From positions 1-15,583 of the forward strand of contig JAUVAM010000012.1 of the NCBI GenBank assembly GCA_030591745.1: DNA of 15,583 nucleotides. Reading direction: 5' to 3'. Every line of letters starts with the position of its first letter. Within the stretch, counting starts at the first letter, position 1. Of the stretch, positions 6,619-13,350 are shown piece after piece. Below the pieces are notes generated by a model. That model saw only the letters and a list, made by a program, of their open reading frames with translations, was not told the origin of the DNA and ran no database searches. This DNA comes from Deltaproteobacteria bacterium. GTDB taxonomy: Bacteria > Myxococcota > B64-G9. A program made the translations under genes and the position numbers.

Positions 6619-8823
6619 ATGTCAGACACTGTAGCACCTGCAGCGGAATCAGGCGGCCATCTGAGGCGCTTCGGCACCTTTGGCGGGGTCTTTGTTCCCA
6701 ACGTCTTGACCATCATCGGGGTCATTTTCTTTCTGCGCTCCGGCTGGATGGTGGGCAACGTGGGCTTCATCGGCGGCCTCTTGCTGGTGGCTTTGGCCAA
6801 CATGATCAGCCTGGCGACCGGCCTGTCGCTATCGGCCATCGCCACCAACATGAACGTCAAGGCGGGTGGGGCCTATTATCTGGTTTCCCGCTCCTTGGGC
6901 TTGGAGATAGGTGGCTCCATCGGCCTGCCTCTGTATTTTTCTCAGGCTTTGAGCGTGGCTTTGTACATCATGGGCTTCACCGAGTCCCTGGTGGCCCTCA
7001 TGCCATTTTTACCCGCGCGCCTGGTCTCGGCTTTGGTTTGTGGTGGGCTTTTGTTCCTGGCATACAAGGGCGCGGACGTGGCGCTCAAGGTTCAGTACGT
7101 CGTTCTGGGCGTTTTGGCCCTGTCCCTGGTGAGTTTCTTTACCGGCAGTGGCACGGGGGCTGGCATCACCGAATTGCCTTCCTTCGGCACTTTCTCCGAG
7201 GGCCACGATTTTTGGACCGTCTTCGCCATCTTTTTCCCCGCGGTCACCGGCATCATGGCGGGCCTGAGTATGAGCGGGGATTTGAAAGACCCCAAAAAGA
7301 ATATTCCGCGGGGCACGCTCATTGCCGTGGTGGTCACCTTCGTCATCTATTTGCTGCAGACTTACAAGTTCGCTTCCAACGCGAGCCTGGAAGATCTTCG
7401 GTCGGATACGATGATCATGCAGAGCATCGCCAGCTTGGGTTTTTTGGTTTATGCAGGCATTTGGGCGGCCACTCTTTCTTCCGCTTTGGGTTCCCTGGTG
7501 GCGGCGCCTCGTACCATGCAGGCTTTGGCCAACGACGGGGTGTTGCCCCGGGCGTTGGGCAAGGGCGTTGGCCCGGCCAATGAGCCGCGTTTGGCCACTT
7601 TGGTCACCTTCGGCATCGCCGAGGCCAGCATCCTGTTGGTGGATTTGGACGTTTTGGCCCCGATCATCACCATGTTCTTTTTGACCACCTACGGCATGAC
7701 GAATTTGGTGGCGGGCATGGAGCGGCTTGTGGGCAATCCTTCCTACCGTCCCCGCTTTCGTGTGCACTGGGCCATTTCCATCGTGGGTGCCTTGGGCTGT
7801 TTCTGGGTGATGTTTCTCATCAACGCCCAGGCTACGGTGGTGGCCCTGGTGGTGGTAGCCGTTATCTATATCGTATTGAAGCGGCGCTCGCTTTCCGCCA
7901 CCTGGGGCGATTTGCGTTCGGGTATTTGGTTTTCCGCCTTGCGTTTTTGCCTGCTCAAGCTCAAGCATGCCGACATTCATCCCCGCAACTGGAAGCCCAA
8001 CCTCATGGTATTCACCGGCGGGACGGGCAGCCACCGGCCTCTCTTGGAAATGGCCTCCTGGTATGGCCAGCAGAAGGGCCTGACCACGGTGGTCACCTTG
8101 CGGCCCGGCGACGTACACAAGGAGCTCAGCGAAGGCCAGGTGGACGAGGCGCAAAAGAAGCTGGATGCTTTCCTGGATGGCAGCGAACTCACCGCCTTCG
8201 GCAAGGTGGTGGCGGTGAGGGACTTTTACTCGGGTGCCCGCGTGGTGGCCCAGGCCCATGGCATCGGCGTGTTGCGTTCCAACCTGGCCATGTTCGGCTG
8301 GAGCGACGAGGCCACCAAGGCCGAAGAATTCGCCAGTCTGGTGCGAGATTTCGTGCACATGAACACCGGCGTGGTCTTGTTGGACTATGACGCACAGCGG
8401 GGTTACGGACGACGGCAACTCATCGATGTTTGGTGGGGCGGTCTGGAGAACAACGGCAGCCTGATGGTTTTGCTGGCCCATTTGGTTTCCCAGTCCGAGG
8501 AATGGCGCGGCAGCAAAGTCCGCCTGTTGCAACAGGTCAACGACGAGGCCCTGGTGCGAAAGACCGAAACCGAACTCGCCGACATGCTGGAAAATGCCCG
8601 TATCGGTGCCGAGATCAAGGTTTTGGGCCCACCCAAAGAGGGCACGAATATCCAAGAGGTCATCCGCGAGGAAAGCAAAGATTCGGATCTCGTGGTCCTG
8701 GGCCTGCGCTTCCCCGAAGAAGGTCAGGAAGCAGCCTTCATGCAACGCATGAGCTCCTTCATCCACGACCTGCCCACCACACTGCTCGTGCGCTCCGTGG
8801 ACTTAGAAGATATTTTCAGTTGA
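6619..8823 (+). CDS. Cation-chloride cotransporter homologue (SLC12/APC superfamily)
   Basis: This 734-residue inner-membrane transporter has about 12 helices in residues 20-420, followed by a soluble C-terminal half. Helix 1 region VPNVLTIIGVIFFLRSGWMVG (26-46) and FFPAVTGIMAGLSMSGDLKD (205-224) with KKNIPRGTL match the signatures of the eukaryotic Na-K-Cl cotransporters. The C-terminal part (about 455-734) also follows that family: an NLMVFTGG strand, then DVWWGGLENNGSLMVLLAHL (603-622) and a final LVVLGLRFP strand near 691. That part has a universal-stress-protein-like alpha/beta fold. The likely role is coupled movement of cations (Na or K) with chloride, or of an amino acid; the ions cannot be read from the sequence. 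No Shine-Dalgarno precedes the ATG; see the promoter at 6581. The gene ends 13 bases from the stop of the convergent zinc-ribbon gene. Confidence 0.9.
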   Translation: MSDTVAPAAESGGHLRRFGTFGGVFVPNVLTIIGVIFFLRSGWMVGNVGFIGGLLLVALANMISLATGLSLSAIATNMNVKAGGAYYLVSRSLGLEIGGSIGLPLYFSQALSVALYIMGFTESLVALMPFLPARLVSALVCGGLLFLAYKGADVALKVQYVVLGVLALSLVSFFTGSGTGAGITELPSFGTFSEGHDFWTVFAIFFPAVTGIMAGLSMSGDLKDPKKNIPRGTLIAVVVTFVIYLLQTYKFASNASLEDLRSDTMIMQSIASLGFLVYAGIWAATLSSALGSLVAAPRTMQALANDGVLPRALGKGVGPANEPRLATLVTFGIAEASILLVDLDVLAPIITMFFLTTYGMTNLVAGMERLVGNPSYRPRFRVHWAISIVGALGCFWVMFLINAQATVVALVVVAVIYIVLKRRSLSATWGDLRSGIWFSALRFCLLKLKHADIHPRNWKPNLMVFTGGTGSHRPLLEMASWYGQQKGLTTVVTLRPGDVHKELSEGQVDEAQKKLDAFLDGSELTAFGKVVAVRDFYSGARVVAQAHGIGVLRSNLAMFGWSDEATKAEEFASLVRDFVHMNTGVVLLDYDAQRGYGRRQLIDVWWGGLENNGSLMVLLAHLVSQSEEWRGSKVRLLQQVNDEALVRKTETELADMLENARIGAEIKVLGPPKEGTNIQEVIREESKDSDLVVLGLRFPEEGQEAAFMQRMSSFIHDLPTTLLVRSVDLEDIFS

Positions 8824-8836
8824 GCGCTGTAGAGAT

Positions 8837-9169
8837 CTAGTCCCAGCGATCTGAGTCGCGGTCCATGGAACAGGAGAAACACAGGCCAAGACTCCATTGA
8901 CCGCCCCCGGCTTTGATCCACTTGCCGCAAGTATGGCATAGGTATTCGCCGACGCGCACCTGCCGCACCGGCTTGTCGCAGGCCAGTTTCAGCATGGCCT
9001 CGGCTTGGGTTTTTTCTTCGGTGGTGTACTCTCGCTTGGGTGCCCCACCCACCAGATCGTCCAATATGAGTTCGCCGCTTTCCTTTTCCAACCTGAAGGC
9101 TCGCGTTTTTTCTTCCATGACAAAGCTGCCAAGAATCCAGTCGCCCTGCAAATCCCGGTGCCAGGTCAT
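8837..9169 (-). CDS. Small zinc-ribbon protein, function unknown
   Basis: This 110-residue cytoplasmic protein has no signal peptide or membrane helix. The C-terminus carries a four-Cys zinc ribbon: Cys78 and Cys81 (CHTC), then Cys97 and Cys100 (CFSC). The N-terminal half reads like a small beta-rich domain (WILGSFVMEEKTRAFRLEKE). I chose ATG at 9169, preceded by the purine-rich AAGGGGGAGG. The same frame stays open upstream to 9448, but that extension is Arg/His/Pro-rich and lies antisense-frame over the coding end of the neighbouring gene, so it is noise. The gene follows the 347-residue zinc-ribbon membrane protein by 17 bases, so it is probably its operon partner. No function can be assigned. 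Confidence 0.8.
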   Translation of the reverse strand: MTWHRDLQGDWILGSFVMEEKTRAFRLEKESGELILDDLVGGAPKREYTTEEKTQAEAMLKLACDKPVRQVRVGEYLCHTCGKWIKAGGGQWSLGLCFSCSMDRDSDRWD

Positions 9170-9186
9170 GGCCTCCCCCTTCTTCT

Positions 9187-10230
9187 TCAGCCCTTGGCAA
9201 ACAGGGCGGTCCATGATGCGTGCAGGGCCATCAGGCCGATGCAGGCGTATGGGATGATCCAGAGGCTGGGCATTTGGGCAAGCCAGGCGGCCAGCGCGCC
9301 GCCGGCACCCACCACGCCCATGACCATGCCGGTGAGAACCACCTTGTCCCATTTGCCCACCGGGTGGTTGGCCGAAATGATGTGCCCGTCGCCGCCGTCG
9401 ATGAGTGCCTGGTAAAGCCGACCGCGGTAGCTGTATTCCAATTGCCACAAGGGCAGGTAAACGAGCTGTACGTTTTTCGCATCCAGGGCCGTATCGCAGT
9501 CGGTGACTTTATCGGCCAGGTTGTTGGCCTTGTCCCGGCACAGCCCTTCAAGCGCCTGTTTTGCCTGCTGCTCTGCCTCGCCTCGAGCGACTTGGCCCGG
9601 CACCACCTGTATGTCGGGCAGACTATCGTAGCGAAAGGGCTCGGAGTCGAGCAGCAGATCTCGAGGCTGCCCGCTTTTGGCACCGGACTGGAAGCCCAGG
9701 AGGTAGCTGCCCCAATCGGCGCGAATGGCGCCGCCGCCTTTCTGCAGGGCCTCTAATCCCATGATCTCCGAGGGGTCCCCGCGCGCGTAGATGGTCCAGC
9801 GATGCTCCTCCGAGAAGTCGTCACTGACCGGTTCCCAATAAGTCTGGCTGCGCCGCTGATCGCCCGTGCCCACGCTTCGGCTTCGCTTGTTCATGCCGGA
9901 CCAGTAAGTGCGGGAGATGATCTCAAAGGCCCAGAAGGGAACGGCGATGGCCTCCACCTTGGTGATTTCTGCCAACTCGGCCAGGTCCGCCGCCTTCCAG
10001 AAACCCTCGGCCATCCACTGCCGGGCCATGTTTTCCACTTCGTTTTTGTCCAGCTTGCCCGGTTGAAGTCGTACCTTCTCTAAGGGCAGGCTCTGGCCGT
10101 CCGGGTCAAGCTGGCTGAAGGTGTCGCAGCTCGGACAGAAGAGGAGGCAGTCGTCGGGGAGGGGCTGGATGTTTGCGCCACATCCGGCGCATGGGACGCT
10201 AAGGGGCTGGGCTGAGGCTTGTGTGCTCAT
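9187..10230 (-). CDS. Zinc-ribbon membrane protein, function unknown
   Basis: The protein is 347 residues from ATG at 10230; an in-frame GTG at 10239 would add three. I prefer the ATG because GGCGG lies 8 bases upstream. A four-Cys zinc ribbon opens it (Cys14, Cys17, Cys32, Cys35). Two similar segments follow: AVPFWAFEIISRTYWSG (about 93-109) and LVYLPLWQLEYSYRGRLY (about 257-274), followed by an IDGGDGHI turn. This P-x-W-x-x-E/Y-x-Y plus DG pattern is seen in zinc-ribbon membrane proteins of unknown role. Two hydrophobic helices (about 295-340) end the protein, leaving the ribbon probably in the cytoplasm. It starts 14 bases after the sigma-factor stop and precedes another zinc-ribbon gene. 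A link to membrane stress is inference from this position. Confidence 0.85.
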   Translation of the reverse strand: MSTQASAQPLSVPCAGCGANIQPLPDDCLLFCPSCDTFSQLDPDGQSLPLEKVRLQPGKLDKNEVENMARQWMAEGFWKAADLAELAEITKVEAIAVPFWAFEIISRTYWSGMNKRSRSVGTGDQRRSQTYWEPVSDDFSEEHRWTIYARGDPSEIMGLEALQKGGGAIRADWGSYLLGFQSGAKSGQPRDLLLDSEPFRYDSLPDIQVVPGQVARGEAEQQAKQALEGLCRDKANNLADKVTDCDTALDAKNVQLVYLPLWQLEYSYRGRLYQALIDGGDGHIISANHPVGKWDKVVLTGMVMGVVGAGGALAAWLAQMPSLWIIPYACIGLMALHASWTALFAKG

Positions 10231-10244
10231 ACCGGACACCGCCG

Positions 10245-11234
10245 CTAATGGATGCGGCCCTCGGGTTCAGGCGTGTGGGCGTCCAGGAATTCGCGGAAGC
10301 GATTTTTGAGGCGGTGCTCGACTTGCTGGACGCGTTGCCGGGTGATTTGGTGCTCTTCGCCGATTTCCTGAAAGGTGCGTGGATTTTCTGATGCGATGCG
10401 CGCATCCCAAATGGCCTGTTCTCGCTCTTCCAAAGTTTCGCGGAAGGCGTTCATGGCGTCGCGTACACGTTCACGCAATTCGTCGTTGGCCACCAACTGC
10501 TCCGGCGTGATGTCCTTGCCGGGCATGGTTTCCATCATGCTGCGTCCCGTGGCCGGGTGGGTGGCGTCTAAGGAGGCCTCCGGTCCCGCCATGCGTTTCT
10601 TCATCTCGATGACGTCTTTTTCGGGCACGTCGATGCGTTCGGCCAAGAGTTTGGTGTCGGGTGAGAATCCCTCGTTAACCAGATTGTTTTGCTCTTTCTT
10701 GAGCCGGAAGAAGAGCTTGCGTTGGGCCTGGGTGGTGCCGATCTTGACCAGACTGAAGTTTTCGAGGATGAACTTCAGGATGTAAGCTCGGATCCACCAT
10801 TGGGCGTAAGTGGGCAGGCGCACACCCCGATAGGGATCAAAGCGCTTGACCGCCTGCATCAGTCCGATGTTGCCCTCCTGCACCAGGTCCAGAAGGTTCT
10901 GGTAGTAGCTGCGGTGTTCCAGGGCGATCTTGACCACCAGTCGCAAGTTGGCCGTAACCAGTTGGTATGCGTAGTCTGGATCTTCGCTCTCTTTGTACTT
11001 AACCCCGAGCTCATGTTCTTCTTCCGGCGTGAGAAGATCGAATCGCCCCACCTCGTTGAGGTAGCGCTGCAAGGGGTCCATCACGGCCATGCTGCCCTTG
11101 CCTCGTTTGGTTAGGGCTTTTCTGGCTGTTTTCTTTTTGGCTGTGGCTTTTTTGGCTGTGGCTTTTTTGGCCGTGGCTTTTTTGGCTGTGGCCTTTTTGG
11201 CTGTGGTCTTTTTGGCTGTGGTCTTTTTTGTCAT
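10245..11234 (-). CDS. rpoH: RpoH-type (heat-shock class) sigma factor with histone-H1-like N-terminal tail
   Basis: This 329-residue sigma-70-family protein directs RNA polymerase to promoters. Residues about 52-120 hold region 1.2/2.1 (PLQRYLNEVGRFDLLTPEEE), about 90-165 regions 2.2-2.4 (DLVQEGNIGLMQAVKRFDP; YAQWWIRAYI), and 171-180 the RpoH box (QRKLFFRLKK, almost the E. coli QRKLFFNLRK). Region 4 is at about 265-318, with the helix-turn-helix TFQEIGEEHQITRQRVQQVE (287-306). These mark it as RpoH-like rather than a housekeeping sigma. The unusual part is residues 1-48: about seven five-residue units of the TAKKA type, strongly basic, encoded by a 15-bp tandem repeat. The ATG at 11234 has no Shine-Dalgarno but lies 9 bases after a perfect TATAAT. 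A second possible start, ATG at 11090 (MAVMDP) with AAGG upstream, would give a tail-less form. It heads an apparent operon with two zinc-ribbon genes. Confidence 0.92.
   Translation of the reverse strand: MTKKTTAKKTTAKKATAKKATAKKATAKKATAKKKTARKALTKRGKGSMAVMDPLQRYLNEVGRFDLLTPEEEHELGVKYKESEDPDYAYQLVTANLRLVVKIALEHRSYYQNLLDLVQEGNIGLMQAVKRFDPYRGVRLPTYAQWWIRAYILKFILENFSLVKIGTTQAQRKLFFRLKKEQNNLVNEGFSPDTKLLAERIDVPEKDVIEMKKRMAGPEASLDATHPATGRSMMETMPGKDITPEQLVANDELRERVRDAMNAFRETLEEREQAIWDARIASENPRTFQEIGEEHQITRQRVQQVEHRLKNRFREFLDAHTPEPEGRIH
11122..11229 (-). repeat. 15-bp tandem repeat encoding the Lys/Ala/Thr tail of the sigma factor
   Basis: On the plus strand GGCTGT or GGCCGT cores recur at an exact 15-base step (11124, 11139, 11154, 11169, 11184, 11199, 11214), joined by T-rich runs. 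Each unit encodes five residues of the TAKKA type on the minus strand. Units differ by single bases, mostly silent or Thr/Ala changes. Gain or loss of a unit keeps the reading frame. Confidence 0.85.
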
Positions 11235-11243
11235 TTCGGGGTG

Positions 11244-11271
11244 ATTATACCTTAGTTGGGCTCCGGATCAA
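11244..11271 (-). promoter_or_regulatory. Sigma-70-type promoter of rpoH, predicted leaderless
   Basis: On the minus strand: TTGATC (11271-11266), a 16-base spacer, and a perfect TATAAT (11249-11244). Nine bases then separate it from ATG at 11234, so transcription should begin at or within about three bases of the start codon. No ribosome site is present, which fits a leaderless message. Confidence 0.55.
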
Positions 11272-11298
11272 TCTGTTGGGAAATCAGGGGTGGGGCGA

Positions 11299-11327
11299 TT
11301 GACTTTTTGGGGTAGAAACCCTAACTT
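11299..11327 (+). promoter_or_regulatory. Weak candidate promoter for the small lipoprotein gene
   Basis: TTGACT (11299-11304; 5 of 6), a 17-base spacer, and TAACTT (11322-11327; 3 of 6). The leader would be about 60 bases and would include AGGGAG at 11381-11386. The rest of the 11235-11395 gap shows no other nameable element apart from the rpoH promoter. Confidence 0.25.
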
Positions 11328-11395
11328 GGGCCTGTTCGATTGATACCGTGTCGTAAAGCGAAACGGCATAAAAGGCCCCTAGGGAGTGATTTTCA

Positions 11396-11953
11396 ATGCG
11401 CCACTACGCAAGTCTACTATTTCTGTTCATGCTGTCTTCAGTCTTCGTCTTGAACGCTTGTGATTCAGAAGAATGCGTTAAATGCACCGAGTGCCCCGAC
11501 TTCACAGGGGAGTACCGTGTCATGTTGACGGCCACGGAGGATAGCTGTAAGGGTTCCGCCTACGAAGTGGGCAACACGGAGATCCCGGCTATCGCAGGCG
11601 GACAAATGGAAATTTGGTTGAGCGAGCAGGGCGATGAGTCCATCTCCATGCGCATCATTCAGGATGAGATGATGGTTGTACTCAATGGCCTGCTTTGTAA
11701 GGGGGAAGACAGCGGCAGTTTTAATATGCAGCTTGGGGTCACCGATTCCACGTTTCCCGAGGTCACCGCCCATTACAGCTTCTGGGGTATGATGGAGAAT
11801 ACCGTGGAGATGCCCGACGGCGGCTTGTCGGACGGCGCGATGCTCGGCGAGGGCTATTTGCTCAAGGGCCACTTGATCGTTGACTACACCAACAATTCCA
11901 ACATGAATGAATCCTGCAGGGTGGTGGGCGACCTGGAAAGCTTCGCTTTGTAG
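11396..11953 (+). CDS. Small Cys-rich lipoprotein, function unknown
   Basis: This is a 185-residue protein with a clear lipoprotein signal: MRHYASLLFLFMLSSVFV, then the lipobox LNAC with Cys22. The mature N-terminus is Cys-dense (CDSEECVKCTEC: Cys22, 27, 30, 33), with single Cys at 51, 101 and 174, so several disulfides or a metal site are possible. Asp follows the lipidated Cys; in E. coli that position holds a lipoprotein in the inner membrane, but the rule may not apply in this organism. The body alternates short polar and hydrophobic stretches and looks beta-rich. I do not recognise the family. AGGGAG lies 9 bases before the ATG. It is divergent from rpoH, and its stop is 9 bases from the stop of the convergent MBL-fold gene. 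Confidence 0.85.
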   Translation: MRHYASLLFLFMLSSVFVLNACDSEECVKCTECPDFTGEYRVMLTATEDSCKGSAYEVGNTEIPAIAGGQMEIWLSEQGDESISMRIIQDEMMVVLNGLLCKGEDSGSFNMQLGVTDSTFPEVTAHYSFWGMMENTVEMPDGGLSDGAMLGEGYLLKGHLIVDYTNNSNMNESCRVVGDLESFAL

Positions 11954-11962
11954 TGGGCTTGG

Positions 11963-12796
11963 TTAGGGCAGGTAAATCTTGCCCTCGCGGGATGCCGAGC
12001 AAGCACGGAATTCTTTGCGTGCCCGGGTTTCGATGGCCGCAAGCGCGCGATCATCTCTGGAAGGCTCGTGGTGGAAGAGCAGCAGCTTGCGAACGCCTGC
12101 GGCCTTTGCCACTTTGATTCCTTCTTCCCATGTTGAATGACCCCAGGTCTGTTTGCCGTCCCTGTACTCTTTTGGGGTGTAGGTGGCGTCATAAATCAGA
12201 ATGTCTGCGCCCGCTGCGTGGCGCACCAGTCGTTCGTCCAATTTGAAGCCGTGTTCCGTGTCCGATGCGTAGACGATGGATTTGCCGCCATACTCGATTC
12301 GGTAGGACTGGGCGCGGCCGGGGTGGTTGAGGGATTCGGTACGTAGCACCGCCGGGCCGATTTGCAGCCTTGAGCCGGGCCCCACATCGCGGAAAGAAAA
12401 CCGGGCACGCATGGCATCCAAGGGCACCGGAAAATAGGGCATGGCCATCTGGCCGGAAAGAATGTCTTTGACGTTGCGGGAGCCGCGGGGCTCGCCGTAA
12501 ACCACAAAGTGGTTGTCCTGCCTGAAGGCCGCCGAGAAAAAGGGAAAACCGTGGATGTGGTCCCAATGGTAGTGGGTGAAGAAGATGCTGGCCTGGACGG
12601 GATCTTTTTCTTTGAGCAGGCGATCGCCCAAAGGCCGGATACCCGAGCCGGCGTCAAAAATCAATATGCGGTCTTCGACTCGGATTTCCAGGCAGGGTGT
12701 GTTGCCGCCGTAACGAATGGTCGTGGACCGAGGCGCGGGGAGCGAGCCCCGAGTGCCCCAAAATCGTAACGTGAATGGCTTGTCGCTTGCGCCCAC
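11963..12796 (-). CDS. MBL-fold metallo-hydrolase (RNase Z / class II phosphodiesterase-like)
   Basis: The protein has 277 residues from GTG at 12796. It has the metallo-beta-lactamase fold with a full metal-binding set: HYHWDH (His75, His77, Asp79, His80), His158 in LNHPG, Asp179 in YASDTEH, and a late His near 242 (FHHEP). The N-terminus FWGTRGSLPAP with RYGGNTPCLEI, and the long insert after the HxHxDH motif, match the branch that includes RNase Z-like and class II cyclic-nucleotide phosphodiesterase-like hydrolases. It is probably a cytoplasmic phosphodiesterase, but the substrate is not readable. The frame is open to 12928 (GTG); that extra stretch is poor coding sequence, lacks a ribosome site and overlaps the promoter of the divergent operon. 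GAGG lies 9 bases before GTG 12796, directly ahead of the conserved region. Confidence 0.88.
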   Translation of the reverse strand: MGASDKPFTLRFWGTRGSLPAPRSTTIRYGGNTPCLEIRVEDRILIFDAGSGIRPLGDRLLKEKDPVQASIFFTHYHWDHIHGFPFFSAAFRQDNHFVVYGEPRGSRNVKDILSGQMAMPYFPVPLDAMRARFSFRDVGPGSRLQIGPAVLRTESLNHPGRAQSYRIEYGGKSIVYASDTEHGFKLDERLVRHAAGADILIYDATYTPKEYRDGKQTWGHSTWEEGIKVAKAAGVRKLLLFHHEPSRDDRALAAIETRARKEFRACSASREGKIYLP

Positions 12797-12805
12797 GATA
12801 CTTTT

Positions 12806-12809
12806 CCTC
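12806..12809 (-). promoter_or_regulatory. Ribosome binding site deciding the MBL-fold gene start
   Basis: GAGG (in GAGGAAAA on the minus strand), 9 bases before GTG at 12796. It supports this start over the longer open frame. A weak promoter (TTGCAA 12866-12861, 17 bases, TAGGAA 12843-12838, minus strand) lies just upstream. Confidence 0.4.
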
Positions 12810-12890
12810 GTCACGCGGTCGGCCAGAACATTCTCTTTTCCTATCGCGTTCAAAAGACGATTGCAAGGAAGCGGTGCGTCTTGTGGGCTA

Positions 12891-12920
12891 TTGACTTGGC
12901 CTCTAACCGGCTGGTATCGT
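12891..12920 (+). promoter_or_regulatory. Candidate promoter of the LiaF-like/SPFH operon
   Basis: TTGACT (12891-12896; 5 of 6), an 18-base spacer, and TATCGT (12915-12920; 4 of 6). Transcription would start near 12927, giving a leader of about 80 bases to ATG 13008. This argues against any start of the membrane protein further upstream. Confidence 0.45.
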
Positions 12921-13007
12921 GCAGCCACTCATTTCCGGGGCCTATTGATGGGCCCTTTCGCCGCTTTGGACGCGGGAGAATGCTTGGTGGGACAAGGTAG
13001 CACATCG

Positions 13008-13319
13008 ATGGTGAGCACCCTGGTGGGTGTTGTTTTTTTGGCTGCCGTGGTGGTGGTGGCCTTGATCCATAATTTTTCTGATCACGGCTTTGGCCAGACT
13101 TGGCCCATTTTGTTGGTGGGCTTGGGTTTTTGCTTGGCCATCGCCGGCATGATTGAATTGGGCTTGGGCCTGGCCGGCATTTTTTTGGTCTGGTTGTTGG
13201 CAAATTTGGGGGTGATCCCCCCATTTTCAAAGAGCTGGCCCTTCATCATCATTTGGGTAATCGTTATGGTCGTCTTCGGATTCGTCCGGGCGAGAGCGAG
13301 CGCAGGCCGCGCGTCTTAG
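13008..13319 (+). CDS. Small four-helix membrane protein, LiaF/LiaI-like transmembrane region
   Basis: The protein is 103 residues and almost entirely membrane: helices at about 3-21, 31-49, 51-69 and 76-93, ending in a short basic tail (RARASAGRAS). The pattern W-P-hydrophobic-G-L-G repeated as TWPILLVGLG (31-40), LANLGVI (64-70) and SWPFIIIW (76-83) is typical of the LiaI-LiaF/DUF5668 transmembrane region found with membrane-stress and PspA-related genes. I chose ATG 13008 because AAGG lies about 10 bases upstream and it directly precedes the first helix. ATG 12948, in frame, would add a non-conserved 20-residue lead and is possible. The gene is first in an operon; the next gene starts 31 bases after its stop. 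Confidence 0.75.
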   Translation: MVSTLVGVVFLAAVVVVALIHNFSDHGFGQTWPILLVGLGFCLAIAGMIELGLGLAGIFLVWLLANLGVIPPFSKSWPFIIIWVIVMVVFGFVRARASAGRAS

Positions 13320-13350
13320 AAAAGGCCCGGCCCAGCCAAGGAGGTACGAG

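Noticed and set aside
6339..7583. Plus-strand frame of 414 codons spanning the divergent promoter region
   Set aside because: It overlaps the 5' ends of two well-supported genes, and its product is low-complexity Gly/Arg/His without motifs.
7009..8766. Long minus-strand open frame of 585 codons inside the SLC12-like gene
   Set aside because: Same codon-register antisense effect. The product is His/Gln/Gly-rich, and the plus strand carries clear transporter signatures.
9170..9448. N-terminal extension of the small zinc-ribbon gene
   Set aside because: The Arg/His-rich stretch overlaps the conserved end of the upstream gene. ATG 9169 with a purine-rich site is the better start.
11124..11229. 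CRISPR or satellite interpretation of the 15-bp repeats
   Set aside because: There are no spacers, the repeat step is too short, and the units encode an in-frame basic tail on the sigma factor.
12717..13007. Upstream extension of the LiaF-like gene
   Set aside because: It runs over the MBL gene start and the operon promoter, has no conserved pattern, and the membrane domain begins right at ATG 13008.
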